A DNA stretch of 57,969 bases, taken from Proteus sp. FME41. Its GTDB lineage: Bacteria; Pseudomonadota; Gammaproteobacteria; Enterobacterales; Enterobacteriaceae. The translations under genes were made by a program, and so were the position numbers. Under the pieces are notes generated by a model. That model was not told where the DNA came from. It saw only the letters and a list, made by a program, of their open reading frames with translations, and ran no database searches. The DNA lies in NCBI RefSeq assembly GCF_014897315.1, contig NZ_JABUYL010000022.1:1-57969 (forward strand). Reading direction: 5' to 3'. This document shows positions 9,162 through 23,580 of this stretch, piece by piece (the stretch's first letter is position 1; the number at the start of each line of letters is the position of its first letter).

Positions 9162-11060
9162 ATGTTTTATCCAGAACACTTTGACGTCATTGTTATCGGT
9201 GGTGGTCACGCCGGTACAGAAGCCGCTATGGCTGCAGCTCGTATGGGGCGTCAAACCCTATTACTGACCCACAATATTGATACTTTGGGCCAAATGTCTT
9301 GTAACCCAGCTATTGGTGGGATTGGTAAAGGGCATCTGGTAAAAGAGATCGATGCCATGGGTGGATTAATGGCAACAGCCATTGACCATGCTGGTATCCA
9401 GTTTAGAACCCTGAATGCAAGTAAGGGACCGGCTGTAAGAGCAACAAGAGCACAAGCAGACCGTGTTCTTTACCGCCAAGCCATTCGTACAACGCTTGAA
9501 AATCAACCTAATTTAATGATCTTCCAACAGCCAGTAGAAGATCTGATTGTCGAAAACGACCAAGTTACAGGTGCAGTAACCCGCATGGGATTAAAATTTC
9601 ATGCTAAGTCTGTCGTTTTAACTGTAGGCACTTTCCTTGATGGAAAAATCCATATTGGCTTAGAAAACTACAGCGGTGGTCGAGCTGGTGATCCACCTTC
9701 AGTTTCACTATCACATAGATTACGAGAATTACCTTTACGTGTTGGCCGTTTAAAAACAGGAACACCTCCACGTATCGATGCCCGAACCATTGATTTTAAC
9801 CAATTAGCGGTTCAGTTAGGTGATACACCTATGCCTGTTTTCTCGTTTTTAGGTAATGTGGATCAGCACCCAGAGCAAATGCCTTGCCATATCACTTACA
9901 CTAACGAAAAAACACATGATGTAATTCGTAATAACCTCGATCGTAGCCCAATGTATGCTGGTGTCATCGAAGGAATAGGGCCTCGTTATTGCCCATCTAT
10001 TGAAGATAAAGTGATGAGATTTGCTGATCGTAATTCACATCAAATCTTTTTAGAGCCCGAAGGTTTAACCAGTAACGAAATTTACCCTAATGGTATTTCA
10101 ACAAGCCTACCTTTTGATGTTCAAATGCAAATTGTGAACTCGATGAAGGGAATGGAAAATGCAAAGATCATCAGACCAGGTTACGCTATAGAATATGATT
10201 TCTTCGATCCTCGCGATCTAAAACAAACCTTAGAAAGCAAATTTATCAATGGACTGTTTTTTGCAGGTCAAATCAACGGCACAACAGGTTACGAAGAGGC
10301 CGCAGCTCAAGGAATGTTAGCGGGTCTTAATGCTGCTCGTTATGCCTTCGATCAAGACGGTTGGTTCCCACGTCGTGATCAAGCTTACATCGGTGTTTTA
10401 GTTGACGATCTGTGTACATTAGGAACTAAAGAACCCTACCGTATGTTTACATCACGCGCAGAATATCGCTTGATGTTACGTGAAGATAATGCCGATTTAC
10501 GTTTGACTGAAATTGCACGTGAGCTCGGTATGGTTGATGACAACCGTTGGGCACAATTTAGTGAGAAAGTTGAGCTTGTTGAAAAAGAGCGCCAACGTTT
10601 AAGAAATATTTGGGTTCATCCTCAGGCTGATAATCTTTCTGAAATCAATGAATTGCTAAATAGCCCATTATCAAAAGAAGCCAATGGTGAAGATTTATTA
10701 CGTCGCCCAGAAATGACGTACGATATACTGAAAAAAATCACTCGTTTTGCTCCTGGTATTGATGATTCAAAACCTCAAGCAGCAGAACAAGTAGAGATCC
10801 AAGTTAAATACGAAGGTTATATTAACCGCCAGCAAGAAGAGATCGAAAAGAAACTGCGTAATGAAAATGCAGCGTTACCGATTGATCTAGACTATAAGCA
10901 AGTCAGTGGCTTATCTAACGAAGTCATTGCAAAACTTAACGATCACAAGCCTACATCTATTGGTCAAGCATCGAGGATCTCAGGCGTAACACCTGCAGCA
11001 ATTTCCATTTTATTAGTTTGGCTAAAAAAACAAGGTCTATTACGCAGGAGTGCATCATGA
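9162..11060 (+). CDS. mnmG: tRNA uridine 5-carboxymethylaminomethyl modification enzyme MnmG (GidA)
   Basis: With MnmE this FAD enzyme installs the (carboxymethyl)aminomethyl group on U34 of several tRNAs. The 632-residue protein has the N-terminal FAD dinucleotide-binding motif [10 protein letters not shown] (about residues 13-22), the family motif GLKTGTPPR-like segment near residue 200, and a helical C-terminal tRNA/MnmE-binding domain. E. coli MnmG is 629 residues. It lies immediately right of oriC, the standard place, and overlaps rsmG by four bases (ATGA), so the two are translationally coupled. Confidence 0.96.
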   Translation: MFYPEHFDVIVIGGGHAGTEAAMAAARMGRQTLLLTHNIDTLGQMSCNPAIGGIGKGHLVKEIDAMGGLMATAIDHAGIQFRTLNASKGPAVRATRAQADRVLYRQAIRTTLENQPNLMIFQQPVEDLIVENDQVTGAVTRMGLKFHAKSVVLTVGTFLDGKIHIGLENYSGGRAGDPPSVSLSHRLRELPLRVGRLKTGTPPRIDARTIDFNQLAVQLGDTPMPVFSFLGNVDQHPEQMPCHITYTNEKTHDVIRNNLDRSPMYAGVIEGIGPRYCPSIEDKVMRFADRNSHQIFLEPEGLTSNEIYPNGISTSLPFDVQMQIVNSMKGMENAKIIRPGYAIEYDFFDPRDLKQTLESKFINGLFFAGQINGTTGYEEAAAQGMLAGLNAARYAFDQDGWFPRRDQAYIGVLVDDLCTLGTKEPYRMFTSRAEYRLMLREDNADLRLTEIARELGMVDDNRWAQFSEKVELVEKERQRLRNIWVHPQADNLSEINELLNSPLSKEANGEDLLRRPEMTYDILKKITRFAPGIDDSKPQAAEQVEIQVKYEGYINRQQEEIEKKLRNENAALPIDLDYKQVSGLSNEVIAKLNDHKPTSIGQASRISGVTPAAISILLVWLKKQGLLRRSAS

Positions 11061-11683
11061 GTGACTTACTTAATCGGCTAAAAAAGCTGGCTAAGCAAGC
11101 CAATATTGAGCTAACAGATATTCAAGCTGAAAAGCTAATCGGTTATGTTGCTATGCTTGATAAGTGGAATAAAGCCTACAATCTCACGTCTGTGAGAGAT
11201 CCTCAGCAAATGCTTATCCGCCATATTTTAGATAGTATTGTTGTTAGTCAGCACCTTGAAGGTGAGCGATTTATCGACGTAGGTACAGGACCAGGATTAC
11301 CAGGTATTCCTTTAGCGATAATGCGTCCCGATCACCACTTTGTATTATTGGATAGCTTAGGTAAACGAGTTCGCTTTATGAAGCAAGTTCAGCATGAGCT
11401 TGAGCTTCATAACATTGAACCTGTTCAATACCGTGTTGGAGAATATCAACCAGAGATGCCTTTTGATGGTGTTATCAGTCGTGCGTTTGCTTCGATGAAA
11501 GATATGCTTTCTTGGTGCTCACATTTAGTGGCTGAAGAAAAGGGTCACTTTTATGCATTGAAAGGACAAATTCATCAAGAAGAGCTTGATGAACTTGCTG
11601 ATAATGGATTAAAAATACCTGAAAAAGTGATCAATTTATCAATACCTGAATTGAATGAACAAAGACATTTGGTGATTATTTAA
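11057..11683 (+). CDS. rsmG: 16S rRNA (guanine527-N7)-methyltransferase RsmG (GidB)
   Basis: The 208-residue SAM-dependent methyltransferase modifies G527 of 16S rRNA. The SAM-binding motif [15 protein letters not shown] is visible near residues 70-84. The start at 11057 (MSDLL...) is chosen because CAGGAG precedes it and E. coli RsmG is 207 residues; a longer reading from 11018 would extend far into mnmG without support. Its ATG overlaps the mnmG TGA. A terminator hairpin at 11730-11758 closes the pair. Confidence 0.95.
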   Translation: MSDLLNRLKKLAKQANIELTDIQAEKLIGYVAMLDKWNKAYNLTSVRDPQQMLIRHILDSIVVSQHLEGERFIDVGTGPGLPGIPLAIMRPDHHFVLLDSLGKRVRFMKQVQHELELHNIEPVQYRVGEYQPEMPFDGVISRAFASMKDMLSWCSHLVAEEKGHFYALKGQIHQEELDELADNGLKIPEKVINLSIPELNEQRHLVII

Positions 11684-11729
11684 TCAAAAAAAGTGTGTGT
11701 TATTGATCTTTTTTTCATTATTTGTGCTG

Positions 11730-11768
11730 TGGCGATAATATTTACAATGTTATCGCCATTTGTTTTAT
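11730..11768 (+). terminator. Terminator after rsmG
   Basis: TGGCGATAA (11730-11738) pairs with TTATCGCCA (11750-11758) around an 11-nt loop, followed by TTTGTTTTA. It lies 46 bp past the rsmG stop and separates mnmG-rsmG from the atp operon. Confidence 0.75.
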
Positions 11769-12170
11769 GGGGAATTATGTAACGCATTAAAACTCACTTA
11801 AATAAAACAATAAATTAACATTTCGTTATCTTTTACATTAATTCATTTGATAACCTGAGTTTTCATCATTTTATTTTCAAAATAAATTATTAATTCTGTG
11901 CATTATAAAAATATTGAATTTATTTAATTGAAAATGGGTCAATTCTTTTCCAATTAGCACTAAATTGTTCATAAAAGGGATGTTAATTGTTAACTCCGTT
12001 ATATATTTTATGAAATAAGATTTATTTATACTTTTATATTTGTGATGCATGTCACGCTATTTATTTTATTCGGCTCTATTATTTTTACTCTTTTTGTTCT
12101 TAATCATTTTTCATAAATGGAACCTTGGTAAGAAATTTAAATTAATCTTCACTTTTTCGCTACTTATTGA

Positions 12171-12205
12171 TTGAATTCATTGCCACGCCCCGTATAATTT
12201 GCTCG
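12171..12205 (+). promoter_or_regulatory. Probable atp operon promoter
   Basis: TTGAAT (12171-12176) and a perfect TATAAT (12193-12198) are 16 bp apart, putting the start of transcription about 90 bases before atpI. A second candidate, TTGACA (12216-12221) with TTTGAT (12239-12244) and a 17-bp spacer, lies closer. The rest of the 11.77-12.17 kb gap is AT-rich and shows no gene. Confidence 0.55.
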
Positions 12206-12296
12206 TTTTTGTCACTTGACACTTTATAGCAAAGACAGTTTGATACATCATTCAGTAATACCTTTTACGATAGCTAGTCTGGAGAATACAAACGTC

Positions 12297-13530
<1,234 letters not shown>

Positions 13531-13557
13531 TTATTAACTCTTTGAAGAAATAACTGA

Positions 13558-13815
<258 letters not shown>

Positions 13816-13876
13816 TGATGGCAATAAGCAGTAAAAGCGTCATGTTAGTTAATAACCAAGAAAGAGGTATTGTGCT

Positions 13877-14347
13877 GTGAATTTAAATGCAACAATCCTC
13901 GGCCAGGCCATCGCATTTGTCCTGTTTGTTTTGTTCTGCATGAAATTCGTATGGCCACCAATTATGGCGGCCATTGAAAAACGTCAAAAAGAAATTGCTG
14001 ACGGTTTATCATCTGCAGAACGAGCTAAAAAGGACTTAGATTTAGCGAAAGCCGATGCAGGCGATCAGCTAGCGAAAGCAAAAGCAGAAGCACAAGCAAT
14101 CATTGAATCTGCGAATAAACAACGCACTCAAATGATTGAAGAAGCTAAAGCAGAAGCAGAGCAAGAACGTAGTAAGATCGTTGCACAAGCTCAATCCGAA
14201 CTGGATGCAGAGCGTAAACGTGCTCGTGAAGAACTTCGTAAACAAGTCGCAATGCTGGCTATCGCAGGTGCCGAGAAAATTATTGAACGTTCCGTGGATG
14301 AAGCTGCTAATAGCGACATCGTTGATAAACTGGTCGCTGAACTGTAA
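13877..14347 (+). CDS. atpF: F1Fo ATP synthase subunit b
   Basis: The 156-residue peripheral-stalk subunit has one N-terminal membrane helix (about residues 5-25) followed by a long charged coiled coil that binds F1 through delta. Identical length to E. coli AtpF. It starts with GTG at 13877, giving [15 protein letters not shown] as in E. coli, with AGAGG upstream. atpH follows after 12 bp. Confidence 0.96.
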   Translation: MNLNATILGQAIAFVLFVLFCMKFVWPPIMAAIEKRQKEIADGLSSAERAKKDLDLAKADAGDQLAKAKAEAQAIIESANKQRTQMIEEAKAEAEQERSKIVAQAQSELDAERKRAREELRKQVAMLAIAGAEKIIERSVDEAANSDIVDKLVAEL

Positions 14348-14359
14348 GGAGGGAGGGGC

Positions 14360-14893
14360 ATGTCTGAAATAGCAACGGTAGCTCGCCCCTACGCCAAAGC
14401 AGCTTTTGACTTTGCTGTGGAAAACCAGACTGTCGATAAATGGCAGGTTATGCTGGCGTTCACCGCTGAAGTAGCACGCAATGAGCAGGTAACCGAATTA
14501 CTTTCTGGTTCTTTAGCATCAGAAAAACTGGCTAACATCTTCATCGACCTTTGTGGCGATCAATTAGATGAACATGCTCAGAATTTAATTCGTGTTATGG
14601 CTGAGAATGGCCGTTTATCAACGTTGCCTGAAGTATTGAGCCAATTTATTCAATTGCGCGCAGTGCTAGAGTCAACGGTTGACGTTGAAGTAACTTCTGC
14701 CATTGAGCTAACTAAACAGCAGCTAGCTAACATTTCTGCAGCGATGGAAAATCGTCTATCACGCAAAGTGAAGCTGAATTGCAAAATTGATAAGTCTGTT
14801 ATCGCAGGCATGATTATACGCGCCGGTGACCTCGTCATCGATGGCAGTATTCGTGGCCGTTTAGAGCGATTAACTGACGTCTTGCAGTCTTAA
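14360..14893 (+). CDS. atpH: F1Fo ATP synthase subunit delta
   Basis: The 177-residue subunit joins the b-dimer to the top of F1. The OSCP/delta family pattern is present: [15 protein letters not shown] at the N terminus and [16 protein letters not shown] at the C terminus. Length equals E. coli AtpH. Its start is preceded by the strong ribosome-binding site AAGGAGGGAGG; atpA begins 14 bp after its stop. Confidence 0.96.
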   Translation: MSEIATVARPYAKAAFDFAVENQTVDKWQVMLAFTAEVARNEQVTELLSGSLASEKLANIFIDLCGDQLDEHAQNLIRVMAENGRLSTLPEVLSQFIQLRAVLESTVDVEVTSAIELTKQQLANISAAMENRLSRKVKLNCKIDKSVIAGMIIRAGDLVIDGSIRGRLERLTDVLQS

Positions 14894-14907
14894 GGGGACT
14901 GGAGCAT

Positions 14908-16449
14908 ATGCAACTGAATTCCACTGAAATCAGCGAACTGATCAAGCAGCGCATTGCTCAGTTCAATGTAGTGAGTGAAGCTCACAATGAAGGTACGATT
15001 GTTTCCGTTAGTGACGGTATCATTCGTATCCACGGTTTAGCCGAAGTTATGCAGGGTGAGATGATCGCACTGCCGGGTAACCGTTTCGCTATCGCACTAA
15101 ACTTAGAGCGCGACTCTGTTGGTGCGGTTGTGATGGGTCCTTATGCTGACTTAGCAGAAGGCATGAAAGTTAAATGTACAGGTCGTATTCTGGAAGTTCC
15201 TGTTGGACGTGGTCTGCTTGGCCGTGTGGTAAACACACTGGGTGAGCCGATTGATGGTAAAGGCGCAGTTGAGCATGATGGGTTCTCACCTATTGAGATG
15301 ATTGCTCCTGGCGTTATCGAGCGTCAATCAGTAGATCAGCCTGTCCAAACAGGCTATAAATCTGTTGATGCCATGATCCCAATTGGGCGTGGTCAACGTG
15401 AATTGATCATCGGTGACCGTCAAACAGGTAAAACTGCGCTGGCTGTCGATGCAATCATTAACCAGCGTGACTCTGGCATTAAATGTATTTATGTCGCTAT
15501 TGGTCAGAAGGCTTCTACAATTTCGAACGTTGTTCGTAAATTGGAAGAACATGGCGCGTTAGAAAACACCATTGTTGTTGTTGCATCTGCATCTGAATCA
15601 GCTGCACTGCAATACCTTGCTCCTTATTCAGGTTGCGCAATGGGTGAATACTTCCGTGACCGTGGTGAAGATGCCCTGATTATTTACGATGACTTGTCTA
15701 AACAGGCTGTCGCATACCGTCAAATTTCACTGTTACTTCGTCGTCCACCTGGACGTGAAGCATATCCTGGTGATGTTTTCTATCTGCACTCCCGTTTACT
15801 TGAGCGTGCTGCTCGCGTAAATGCTGAGTACGTAGAAGCGTTTACTAAGGGTGAAGTTAAAGGTAAAACCGGCTCTCTGACTGCGTTACCGATTATCGAA
15901 ACGCAAGCAGGGGACGTTTCTGCATTCGTTCCTACGAACGTAATCTCTATTACCGATGGTCAGATCTTCTTAGAATCTAACCTGTTTAACGCAGGTATCC
16001 GTCCAGCAGTTAACCCAGGGATCTCTGTATCTCGTGTGGGTGGTGCTGCTCAGACTAAGATCATGAAGAAACTTTCTGGTGGTATTCGTACTGCACTTGC
16101 GCAGTATCGTGAACTAGCAGCATTCTCCCAGTTCGCTTCAGATCTGGATGATGCTACTCGTAAACAATTGAACCACGGTCAGAAAGTGACTGAATTGCTG
16201 AAACAAAAACAGTACGAACCAATGTCTGTCGCACAACAGTCTTTAGCACTGTTTGCAGCAGAGCGTGGTTATCTGGAAGATGTTGAAATTTCAAAAGTTG
16301 TGCCATTTGAAGCTTCATTATTAGCTTATGCTAATCGTGAACATGCTGACTTATTGAACGAGATCAACCAGACTGGTACTTATAACGAAGAAATCGAAGC
16401 GAAGCTGAAAGGCGTGCTAGAAAACTTCAAAGCGACTCAGTCCTGGTAA
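14908..16449 (+). CDS. atpA: F1Fo ATP synthase subunit alpha
   Basis: This is the 513-residue non-catalytic nucleotide-binding subunit of F1. Walker [10 protein letters not shown] lies at about residues 169-177, and the alpha/beta signature region ([17 protein letters not shown]) near residue 370. Length equals E. coli AtpA. It is the fifth structural gene of the operon and is followed by atpG after 56 bp. Confidence 0.97.
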   Translation: MQLNSTEISELIKQRIAQFNVVSEAHNEGTIVSVSDGIIRIHGLAEVMQGEMIALPGNRFAIALNLERDSVGAVVMGPYADLAEGMKVKCTGRILEVPVGRGLLGRVVNTLGEPIDGKGAVEHDGFSPIEMIAPGVIERQSVDQPVQTGYKSVDAMIPIGRGQRELIIGDRQTGKTALAVDAIINQRDSGIKCIYVAIGQKASTISNVVRKLEEHGALENTIVVVASASESAALQYLAPYSGCAMGEYFRDRGEDALIIYDDLSKQAVAYRQISLLLRRPPGREAYPGDVFYLHSRLLERAARVNAEYVEAFTKGEVKGKTGSLTALPIIETQAGDVSAFVPTNVISITDGQIFLESNLFNAGIRPAVNPGISVSRVGGAAQTKIMKKLSGGIRTALAQYRELAAFSQFASDLDDATRKQLNHGQKVTELLKQKQYEPMSVAQQSLALFAAERGYLEDVEISKVVPFEASLLAYANREHADLLNEINQTGTYNEEIEAKLKGVLENFKATQSW

Positions 16450-16505
16450 TAACTATTCGGCCTGATAGTCATATCGGGCCGTCTGGTTCATGAGGAGAAG
16501 CAGAA

Positions 16506-17369
16506 ATGGCCGGCGCAAAAGAGATACGTTCGAAGATCGGCAGTGTGCAAAACACACAGAAGATCACTAAAGCGATGGAGATGGTCGCCGCGTCGAAAAT
16601 GCGTAAAACGCAGGAACGCATGGCAGCCAGCCGTCCTTATGCAGAAACCATGCGCAGTGTGATTGGTCACCTTGCGTTAGGGAATCTGGAATACAAACAT
16701 CCATACCTCGAAGAGCGTGAAGTTAAACGTGTCGGGTACCTGGTTGTTTCGACCGACCGTGGTTTGTGTGGTGGTTTGAACATTAACTTGTTCAAAAAAC
16801 TGCTAGCAGACATGAAAGTATGGTCTGAAAAAGGTGTGCAGGTAGATTTAGCCCTTGTTGGTTCTAAAGCGACATCATTCTTTGGCTCTGTTGGAGGGAA
16901 TGTTGTAGGCCAAGTAACCGGTATGGGGGATGAACCTAAACTGTCAGACCTTATCGGGCCAGTCAATATCATGTTGCAGGCTTATGACGAAGGTCGTTTA
17001 GATAAATTGTATGTGGTGGCAAATAAGTTCATCAATACCATGGCTCAAGAGCCTAAGATTCTTCAGGTTTTACCATTACCCGCAGGTGATGATGAAGAAT
17101 TGAAGGAAAAATCTTGGGATTATCTGTACGAACCTGATCCTAAGGCGTTACTGGATACTTTACTGCGTCGTTATATTGAGTCGCAGGTTTACCAGAGCGT
17201 CGTAGAGAACTTAGCGAGTGAGCAGGCCGCCCGAATGGTTGCGATGAAAGCCGCTACAGATAACGGTGGTGACCTGATTAAAGAACTGCAATTGGTGTAC
17301 AACAAAGCACGCCAAGCAAGTATTACTCAGGAACTTACAGAAATTGTGTCTGGTGCAGCCGCGGTATAA
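16506..17369 (+). CDS. atpG: F1Fo ATP synthase subunit gamma
   Basis: The 287-residue central rotor shaft has the two conserved terminal helices: [19 protein letters not shown] at the N terminus and the C-terminal [20 protein letters not shown]. Length equals E. coli AtpG. GAGGAG precedes the start at 16494-16499. It sits between the alpha and beta genes, as always in this operon. Confidence 0.97.
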   Translation: MAGAKEIRSKIGSVQNTQKITKAMEMVAASKMRKTQERMAASRPYAETMRSVIGHLALGNLEYKHPYLEEREVKRVGYLVVSTDRGLCGGLNINLFKKLLADMKVWSEKGVQVDLALVGSKATSFFGSVGGNVVGQVTGMGDEPKLSDLIGPVNIMLQAYDEGRLDKLYVVANKFINTMAQEPKILQVLPLPAGDDEELKEKSWDYLYEPDPKALLDTLLRRYIESQVYQSVVENLASEQAARMVAMKAATDNGGDLIKELQLVYNKARQASITQELTEIVSGAAAV

Positions 17370-17376
17370 CAGCTAG

Positions 17377-18786
<1,410 letters not shown>

Positions 18787-18807
18787 TACGGCTGACGGGA
18801 GGTTGAT

Positions 18808-19224
18808 ATGGCCGATACATCGTTCCACCTGAAAGTTGTCAGCGCTGAAAAGCAGTTATATGACGGCGAAGTCAAACGAATTCAGGTAACTGGTAGCGAA
18901 GGTGAGCTCGGTATTTATCCGCAGCATACCCCGTTATTAACTGCCATAAAACCGGGCATGGTACGTGTCGTAAAAACATCGGGCGAAGAAGAGGTTATCT
19001 ACCTTTCAGGTGGTATTCTCGAAGTTCAGCCGACGGGCGTCATTGTACTGGCAGATACAGCTATCCGTGGTCGCGATTTGGATGAAGCGAAAGCGTTGGA
19101 ATCTAAGCGTAAAGCTGAAGAACACATTCAATCCTCTCATGGTGACGTTGATTATGCTCAAGCATCAGCAGAATTAGCCAAAGCGATTGCAAAACTACGT
19201 GTAATCGAATTGACCCGACGTTGA
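18808..19224 (+). CDS. atpC: F1Fo ATP synthase subunit epsilon
   Basis: The 138-residue subunit has an N-terminal beta sandwich ([33 protein letters not shown]) and a C-terminal two-helix arm that can insert into F1 and inhibit ATP hydrolysis. E. coli AtpC is 139 residues. Last gene of the operon, followed by the strong terminator at 19247-19283. Confidence 0.96.
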   Translation: MADTSFHLKVVSAEKQLYDGEVKRIQVTGSEGELGIYPQHTPLLTAIKPGMVRVVKTSGEEEVIYLSGGILEVQPTGVIVLADTAIRGRDLDEAKALESKRKAEEHIQSSHGDVDYAQASAELAKAIAKLRVIELTRR

Positions 19225-19246
19225 TGTAAATAGGCAGTCTATGAAT

Positions 19247-19285
19247 AAAAAAGCCAGTTGGTTCTTAGCTAACTGGCTTTTTTGC
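19247..19285 (+). terminator. Terminator of the atp operon
   Basis: AAGCCAGTT (19251-19259) pairs with AACTGGCTT (19271-19279), flanked by A and T tracts that extend the stem to 13 bp, and ends in a T run. It lies 23 bp past atpC. Confidence 0.9.
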
Positions 19286-19376
19286 GTCATGAAATATTTT
19301 GTGTGACGAAATATGTAGTATTATTTGGCATAAACAGGTTTACTTGCCATTCTTTACGGGAGTTATCGGGTTAATT

Positions 19377-20750
19377 ATGTCTAATTCAGCTAAAAGCGTT
19401 GTTATTCTTGCTGCGGGAAAAGGCACCCGCATGTATTCACAGTTACCTAAAGTTCTTCATAAACTTGCAGGTAAATCCATGGTTCAACATGTGATTGATA
19501 CTGCCAAGTCATTAGGTGCTCAACAAACACACCTTGTCTATGGGCATGGTGGTGAACTAATGAAAGAAAAATTAGGTTCACAACCTGTTAATTGGGTACT
19601 ACAAGCAGAGCAACTAGGAACGGGTCACGCAATGCAACAAGCCGCGCCTTTCTTTGCTGATGATGAAGATATCCTGATGCTTTATGGTGATGTTCCGCTT
19701 ATCACCAAAGAAACGTTAGAACGTTTAATTGAAGTCAAACCAGAAGGCGGTATTGGTTTATTAACGGTTATTTTAGATAACCCGATGGGATATGGTCGTA
19801 TTGTTCGTGAAAATGGCGAAGTGACTGGCATTATCGAACAAAAAGACGCTTCTGAAGAACAACTCAAAATTAATGAAATTAATACAGGTATTTTAGTTGC
19901 TAATGGCGCTGATTTAAAACGTTGGTTAAGTAAGCTCGATAATAATAATGCACAAAAAGAGTATTACATTACTGACATTATCGCGTTAGCGCATCAAGAA
20001 GGCCGTAAAATTGAAACGGCTCATCCTCGTCACCATAGCGAAATGGAAGGCGTGAATAACCGTTTACAATTGGCTGCATTAGAACGTATTTACCAGACCG
20101 AACAAGCAGAGCGCTTATTACTTGAAGGTGTTATGTTGCTCGATCCTGCTCGCTTTGATTTACGTGGCACGTTAACTCACGGAAAAGATGTCGTGATTGA
20201 TACTAACGTCATTATTGAAGGTGACGTCACGTTAGGAAATAATGTTGAAATCGGTACTGGTTGTGTCCTGAAAAACTGTGTGATTGGCGATAATTCTATT
20301 ATCAGCCCCTATACGGTGATCGAGGATGCAAATTTAGCACAAGAGTGTACTGTTGGGCCATTTGCACGACTTCGCCCAGGCAGTGAATTAGCAGATAAAG
20401 CACACGTTGGTAACTTTGTTGAGATGAAAAAAGCCAGCTTAGGTGTTGGATCTAAAGCAGGTCATCTGACTTACTTAGGCGATACAGATGTGGGCGCTAA
20501 CGTTAATATCGGTGCAGGTACTATCACTTGTAACTATGATGGTGCGAATAAATTCAAAACCATTATTGGTGATGATGTCTTTATCGGCTCCGATACTCAA
20601 TTAGTGGCGCCAGTGACTGTTGCTAATGGTGCAACCATTGGTGCAGGAACAACTCTCACTAAAAACGTGAATGAAAACGAATTAGTGATCAGTCGAGTTA
20701 AGCAAACTCATATCAGTGGATGGAAACGTCCAGTGAAGAAAAAACAATAA
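19377..20750 (+). CDS. glmU: Bifunctional GlcN-1-P acetyltransferase / GlcNAc-1-P uridyltransferase
   Basis: GlmU makes UDP-GlcNAc, the precursor of peptidoglycan and lipopolysaccharide. The 457-residue protein has the N-terminal nucleotidyltransferase signature [11 protein letters not shown] (about residues 11-21) and a C-terminal left-handed beta-helix of hexapeptide repeats (about 250-430). E. coli GlmU is 456 residues. The start at 19377 ([16 protein letters not shown]) is chosen over a longer in-frame reading that runs back towards the atp terminator. glmS follows after 160 bp; a terminator-like hairpin lies between. Confidence 0.96.
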   Translation: MSNSAKSVVILAAGKGTRMYSQLPKVLHKLAGKSMVQHVIDTAKSLGAQQTHLVYGHGGELMKEKLGSQPVNWVLQAEQLGTGHAMQQAAPFFADDEDILMLYGDVPLITKETLERLIEVKPEGGIGLLTVILDNPMGYGRIVRENGEVTGIIEQKDASEEQLKINEINTGILVANGADLKRWLSKLDNNNAQKEYYITDIIALAHQEGRKIETAHPRHHSEMEGVNNRLQLAALERIYQTEQAERLLLEGVMLLDPARFDLRGTLTHGKDVVIDTNVIIEGDVTLGNNVEIGTGCVLKNCVIGDNSIISPYTVIEDANLAQECTVGPFARLRPGSELADKAHVGNFVEMKKASLGVGSKAGHLTYLGDTDVGANVNIGAGTITCNYDGANKFKTIIGDDVFIGSDTQLVAPVTVANGATIGAGTTLTKNVNENELVISRVKQTHISGWKRPVKKKQ

Positions 20751-20755
20751 TTTTA

Positions 20756-20792
20756 AGAGAAGGGCGTATATTTAATTAGCGCCCTTTTCTTG
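20756..20792 (+). terminator. Hairpin after glmU (terminator or glmU-glmS processing region)
   Basis: CG-rich stem AAGGGCG (20760-20766) with CGCCCTT (20780-20786), extendable to 11 bp with one G-T pair, followed by TTCTTG. It lies 5 bp past the glmU stop. In E. coli glmUS is co-transcribed and processed by RNase E, so read-through is possible here. Confidence 0.6.
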
Positions 20793-20910
20793 TACGCTTT
20801 TATTCTAAAAACAAAAAAATATCCCCGCTTTCTACAATGGCTTGGGGAACAAACCAATCAGGTATAAGACATCCAAGTGCGAATAAACGCACAGTTTTAG
20901 GAATAACACA

Positions 20911-22737
20911 ATGTGTGGAATAGTAGGTGCAGTTGCACAACGCGATATCGCTGAAATCTTAATTGAAGGCTTACGTCGTCTAGAATACCGTGGATATGAC
21001 TCTGCAGGTTTAGCCGTTGTTGATAACGACTGCAAAATGACACGTCTGCGTGAGGCTGGCAAAGTACATATGCTGGCGGAAGAAGCAGAGAAAACACAAG
21101 TGATTGGTGGTACAGGTATTGCTCATACGCGTTGGGCAACACATGGTGAACCTTGTGAAGATAATGCGCATCCACATGTCTCCGGCTCTATTGCGGTGGT
21201 ACATAATGGTATTATCGAAAACTACCAAGAACTGAAAGCGGAATTAATCAAAAAAGGGTATCAGTTTGGGTCTCAAACAGATACCGAAGTGATAGCTCAC
21301 TTGGTAAACTGGGAACAGCGCCAAGGGGGAACATTACGTGAAGTTGTACAGCGTGTTATTCCTCAATTACGCGGTGCCTATGGTACGGTGATTATGGATA
21401 GCCATACGCCTGAGCTATTAGTGGCTGCTCGTTCTGGTAGCCCGCTGGTGGTTGGCCTTGGTGTGGGAGAAAACTTCCTTGCTTCTGACCAATTGGCATT
21501 ATTGCCTGTGACTCGTCGCTTTATCTACCTTGAAGAAGGGGATATTGTTGAAATTACACGTCGTCATGTTCATATTTTTGATGTAAATGGCGAAGAAGTG
21601 GATCGCGATACCATTGAATCTAATGTTCAATATGATGCAGGTGATAAAGGTACTTATCGTCACTACATGCAAAAAGAGATCTACGAGCAGCCTTTAGCGA
21701 TTAAAAATACGCTAGAAAACCGCTTAAAATCAGACAGTATTGATTTAAGTGAATTAGGCCCTCGTGCTGAAGAGATCTTATCTAAAGTTGAACACATTCA
21801 AATTGTGGCCTGTGGGACTTCTTATAATGCCGGCATGGTTTCTCGTTACTGGTTTGAGTCTTTAGCGGGTATCCCTTGCGATGTCGAAATTGCATCAGAA
21901 TATCGCTATCGTAAACCAGCAACTCGCCGTAATAGCTTATTGATTACTTTATCTCAATCAGGTGAAACGGCAGATACATTAGCGGCACTGCGTTTATCAA
22001 AAGAGCTTGGTTATTTATCATCATTAGCGATTTGTAATGTTGCTGGCTCTTCTTTAGTGCGTGAATCTGAATTTGTTTTAATGACTAAAGCGGGTGCTGA
22101 AATCGGTGTTGCATCGACAAAAGCATTCACAACACAGTTAACCGTTCTATTAATGCTGGTGGCATATATGGGACGCATTAAAGGCGTTGCAACATTAGAA
22201 CAAGATGTTTCAACCGCATTACATGCATTACCAAGTCGTATTGAAAGCATGTTATCGAAAGATAAAGTAATTGAAGCGTTAGCGGAAGACTTCTCAGAAA
22301 AAAGCCATGCATTATTCTTAGGTCGTGGTGACCAATACCCGATTGCGGTAGAAGGGGCATTAAAGCTAAAAGAGATCTCTTATATTCATGCTGAAGCTTA
22401 TGCTGCTGGTGAATTAAAACACGGTCCATTAGCATTAATTGATGCGGATATGCCGGTTATCATTATTGCGCCAAACAATGAATTGTTAGAAAAATTAAAA
22501 TCTAATATCGAAGAAGTGCGTGCGCGTGGTGGTTTACTGTATGTGTTTGCTGATCAAGATGCTGGTTTTGAAGAAAACGAAACGATGAAACTCATTTCGC
22601 TTCCTCATGTTGAAGAGCTTATTGCGCCGATTTTCTATACTGTACCATTACAGTTGTTGTCTTATCATGTGGCCTTAATTAAAGGTACTGACGTAGACCA
22701 ACCACGTAACTTAGCTAAATCTGTGACAGTTGAATAA
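20911..22737 (+). CDS. glmS: Glutamine--fructose-6-phosphate aminotransferase (isomerizing)
   Basis: GlmS makes glucosamine-6-phosphate from fructose-6-phosphate and glutamine. The 608-residue protein has the N-terminal Ntn glutaminase domain with the catalytic Cys directly after Met ([12 protein letters not shown]) and two C-terminal SIS sugar-isomerase domains, ending in [14 protein letters not shown]. coli GlmS is 609 residues. The 160-bp leader contains a GTGCG/CGCAC hairpin (20877-20892) near the AGGA ribosome-binding site, the place where GlmZ-type small RNA control acts in E. coli. The 3' end is the TnsD target for Tn7. Confidence 0.96.
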   Translation: MCGIVGAVAQRDIAEILIEGLRRLEYRGYDSAGLAVVDNDCKMTRLREAGKVHMLAEEAEKTQVIGGTGIAHTRWATHGEPCEDNAHPHVSGSIAVVHNGIIENYQELKAELIKKGYQFGSQTDTEVIAHLVNWEQRQGGTLREVVQRVIPQLRGAYGTVIMDSHTPELLVAARSGSPLVVGLGVGENFLASDQLALLPVTRRFIYLEEGDIVEITRRHVHIFDVNGEEVDRDTIESNVQYDAGDKGTYRHYMQKEIYEQPLAIKNTLENRLKSDSIDLSELGPRAEEILSKVEHIQIVACGTSYNAGMVSRYWFESLAGIPCDVEIASEYRYRKPATRRNSLLITLSQSGETADTLAALRLSKELGYLSSLAICNVAGSSLVRESEFVLMTKAGAEIGVASTKAFTTQLTVLLMLVAYMGRIKGVATLEQDVSTALHALPSRIESMLSKDKVIEALAEDFSEKSHALFLGRGDQYPIAVEGALKLKEISYIHAEAYAAGELKHGPLALIDADMPVIIIAPNNELLEKLKSNIEEVRARGGLLYVFADQDAGFEENETMKLISLPHVEELIAPIFYTVPLQLLSYHVALIKGTDVDQPRNLAKSVTVE

Positions 22738-22766
22738 ATAAAGCTGACGTTAGCTCTATTCTATAA
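22700..22766 (+). other. Tn7 attachment site (attTn7), unoccupied
   Basis: The last 36 bases of glmS correspond to the TnsD recognition segment, and Tn7 inserts about 25 bp past the stop codon. Here the DNA past the stop runs directly into the glmS terminator with no TGTGGG-type end or transposase gene, so the site is empty. Confidence 0.6.
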
Positions 22767-22769
22767 AAG

Positions 22770-22803
22770 CCAGTCATGCTGTAAAAAGCAGACTGGTTTT
22801 TTT
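22770..22803 (+). terminator. Terminator of glmS
   Basis: CCAGTC (22770-22775) and TGCT (22777-22780) pair with AGCA (22787-22790) and GACTGG (22791-22796), with a single bulged A, and are followed by seven T residues. Confidence 0.88.
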
Positions 22804-22903
22804 ATTGAAAAATAAAGCACATTTACCCTCTATATCATGATTGAAGCAATAGTATTGATTGCCTAGGATTATATTTATACTGTTGTGATAATGGAGTAGC
22901 ACC

Positions 22904-23467
22904 ATGGCGAATGAAGAAGAGAATACATCGATATTGAGCATGTCTCTTTCAAATTTAAATATCGCTCAACAAGAAGAAGCTAATCATACACTTGCTCTAT
23001 ATAAAACACAGATAGAACAAGGTGATATACAAAAAGCCTATCATTATATTATGCGTTATATGATGCATTTAAAGGCTTATTTTTCTCGCCATCTACCTGA
23101 TACATTCTCGATGGGTAATATTTCCCTTGGGTATTTAGATTTTACTTATTTTCCTTTTTTTGATGGTTTTTTACGTGAGCGAAAATTACGTTTGGGTATT
23201 GTATTAAATCACCAATCCCTTCAATTTGAATTATGGTTAATGGGGCAAAATGCACTTGTTCAACAAGATTACTGGGAATTACTGAAAACAAGTCAATGGA
23301 ATAGAAAACGGACAGAGATGCCAAAGTACAGCATATTAGAAGATATATTGATCACGGATATTAGCTTTAATCAAATAGATAAAATGACAGCTAAGATCTT
23401 TCAAGAAGCCTTAAAAACAACAACCAAAATAATAGATGAAATAAAGCAACGAGAAGCGTCTTTATAA
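22904..23467 (+). CDS. DUF7000-like protein of unknown function
   Basis: This 187-residue, probably cytoplasmic protein has no signal peptide and no membrane segment. The pattern is TLALYKTQIEQGDIQKAYHYIMRYMMHLKAYF, then SLGYLDFTYFPFF, then LRLGIVLNHQSLQFELWLMGQN, then WELLKTSQWN. That order of short motifs resembles the DUF7000 family, small proteins found in many bacteria without a known role. It has a short N-terminal extension of about 25 residues. It lies alone after glmS, with its own start, and is convergent with the DUF411 gene; the hairpin at 23477-23505 lies between them. Confidence 0.6.
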   Translation: MANEEENTSILSMSLSNLNIAQQEEANHTLALYKTQIEQGDIQKAYHYIMRYMMHLKAYFSRHLPDTFSMGNISLGYLDFTYFPFFDGFLRERKLRLGIVLNHQSLQFELWLMGQNALVQQDYWELLKTSQWNRKRTEMPKYSILEDILITDISFNQIDKMTAKIFQEALKTTTKIIDEIKQREASL

Positions 23468-23472
23468 GCCAT

Positions 23473-23505
23473 AAAACTCTGCCTGCAAATCGATAACAGG
23501 CAGAG
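23473..23505. terminator. Bidirectional terminator between the DUF7000 and DUF411 genes
   Basis: CTCTGCCTG (23477-23485) pairs perfectly with CAGGCAGAG (23497-23505). On the minus strand it is followed by TTTTATGG; on the plus strand by GAAAAT. It best serves the minus-strand DUF411 gene. Confidence 0.65.
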
Positions 23506-23580
23506 GAAAATAGCACTATCGGAGAGATATATCGCTATTAAAACAACACTACAGTAAGAACAAAACTAACTAAGAAAAAC

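Noticed and set aside
12216-12296. Longer N terminus for atpI starting at a TTG
   Set aside because: The ATG at 12297 has a ribosome-binding site and gives MSVSL as in E. coli; the extra part overlaps a promoter-like sequence.
20751-20910. glmS ribozyme before glmS
   Set aside because: The 160-bp leader lacks the ribozyme core; enterobacterial glmS is controlled by small RNAs.
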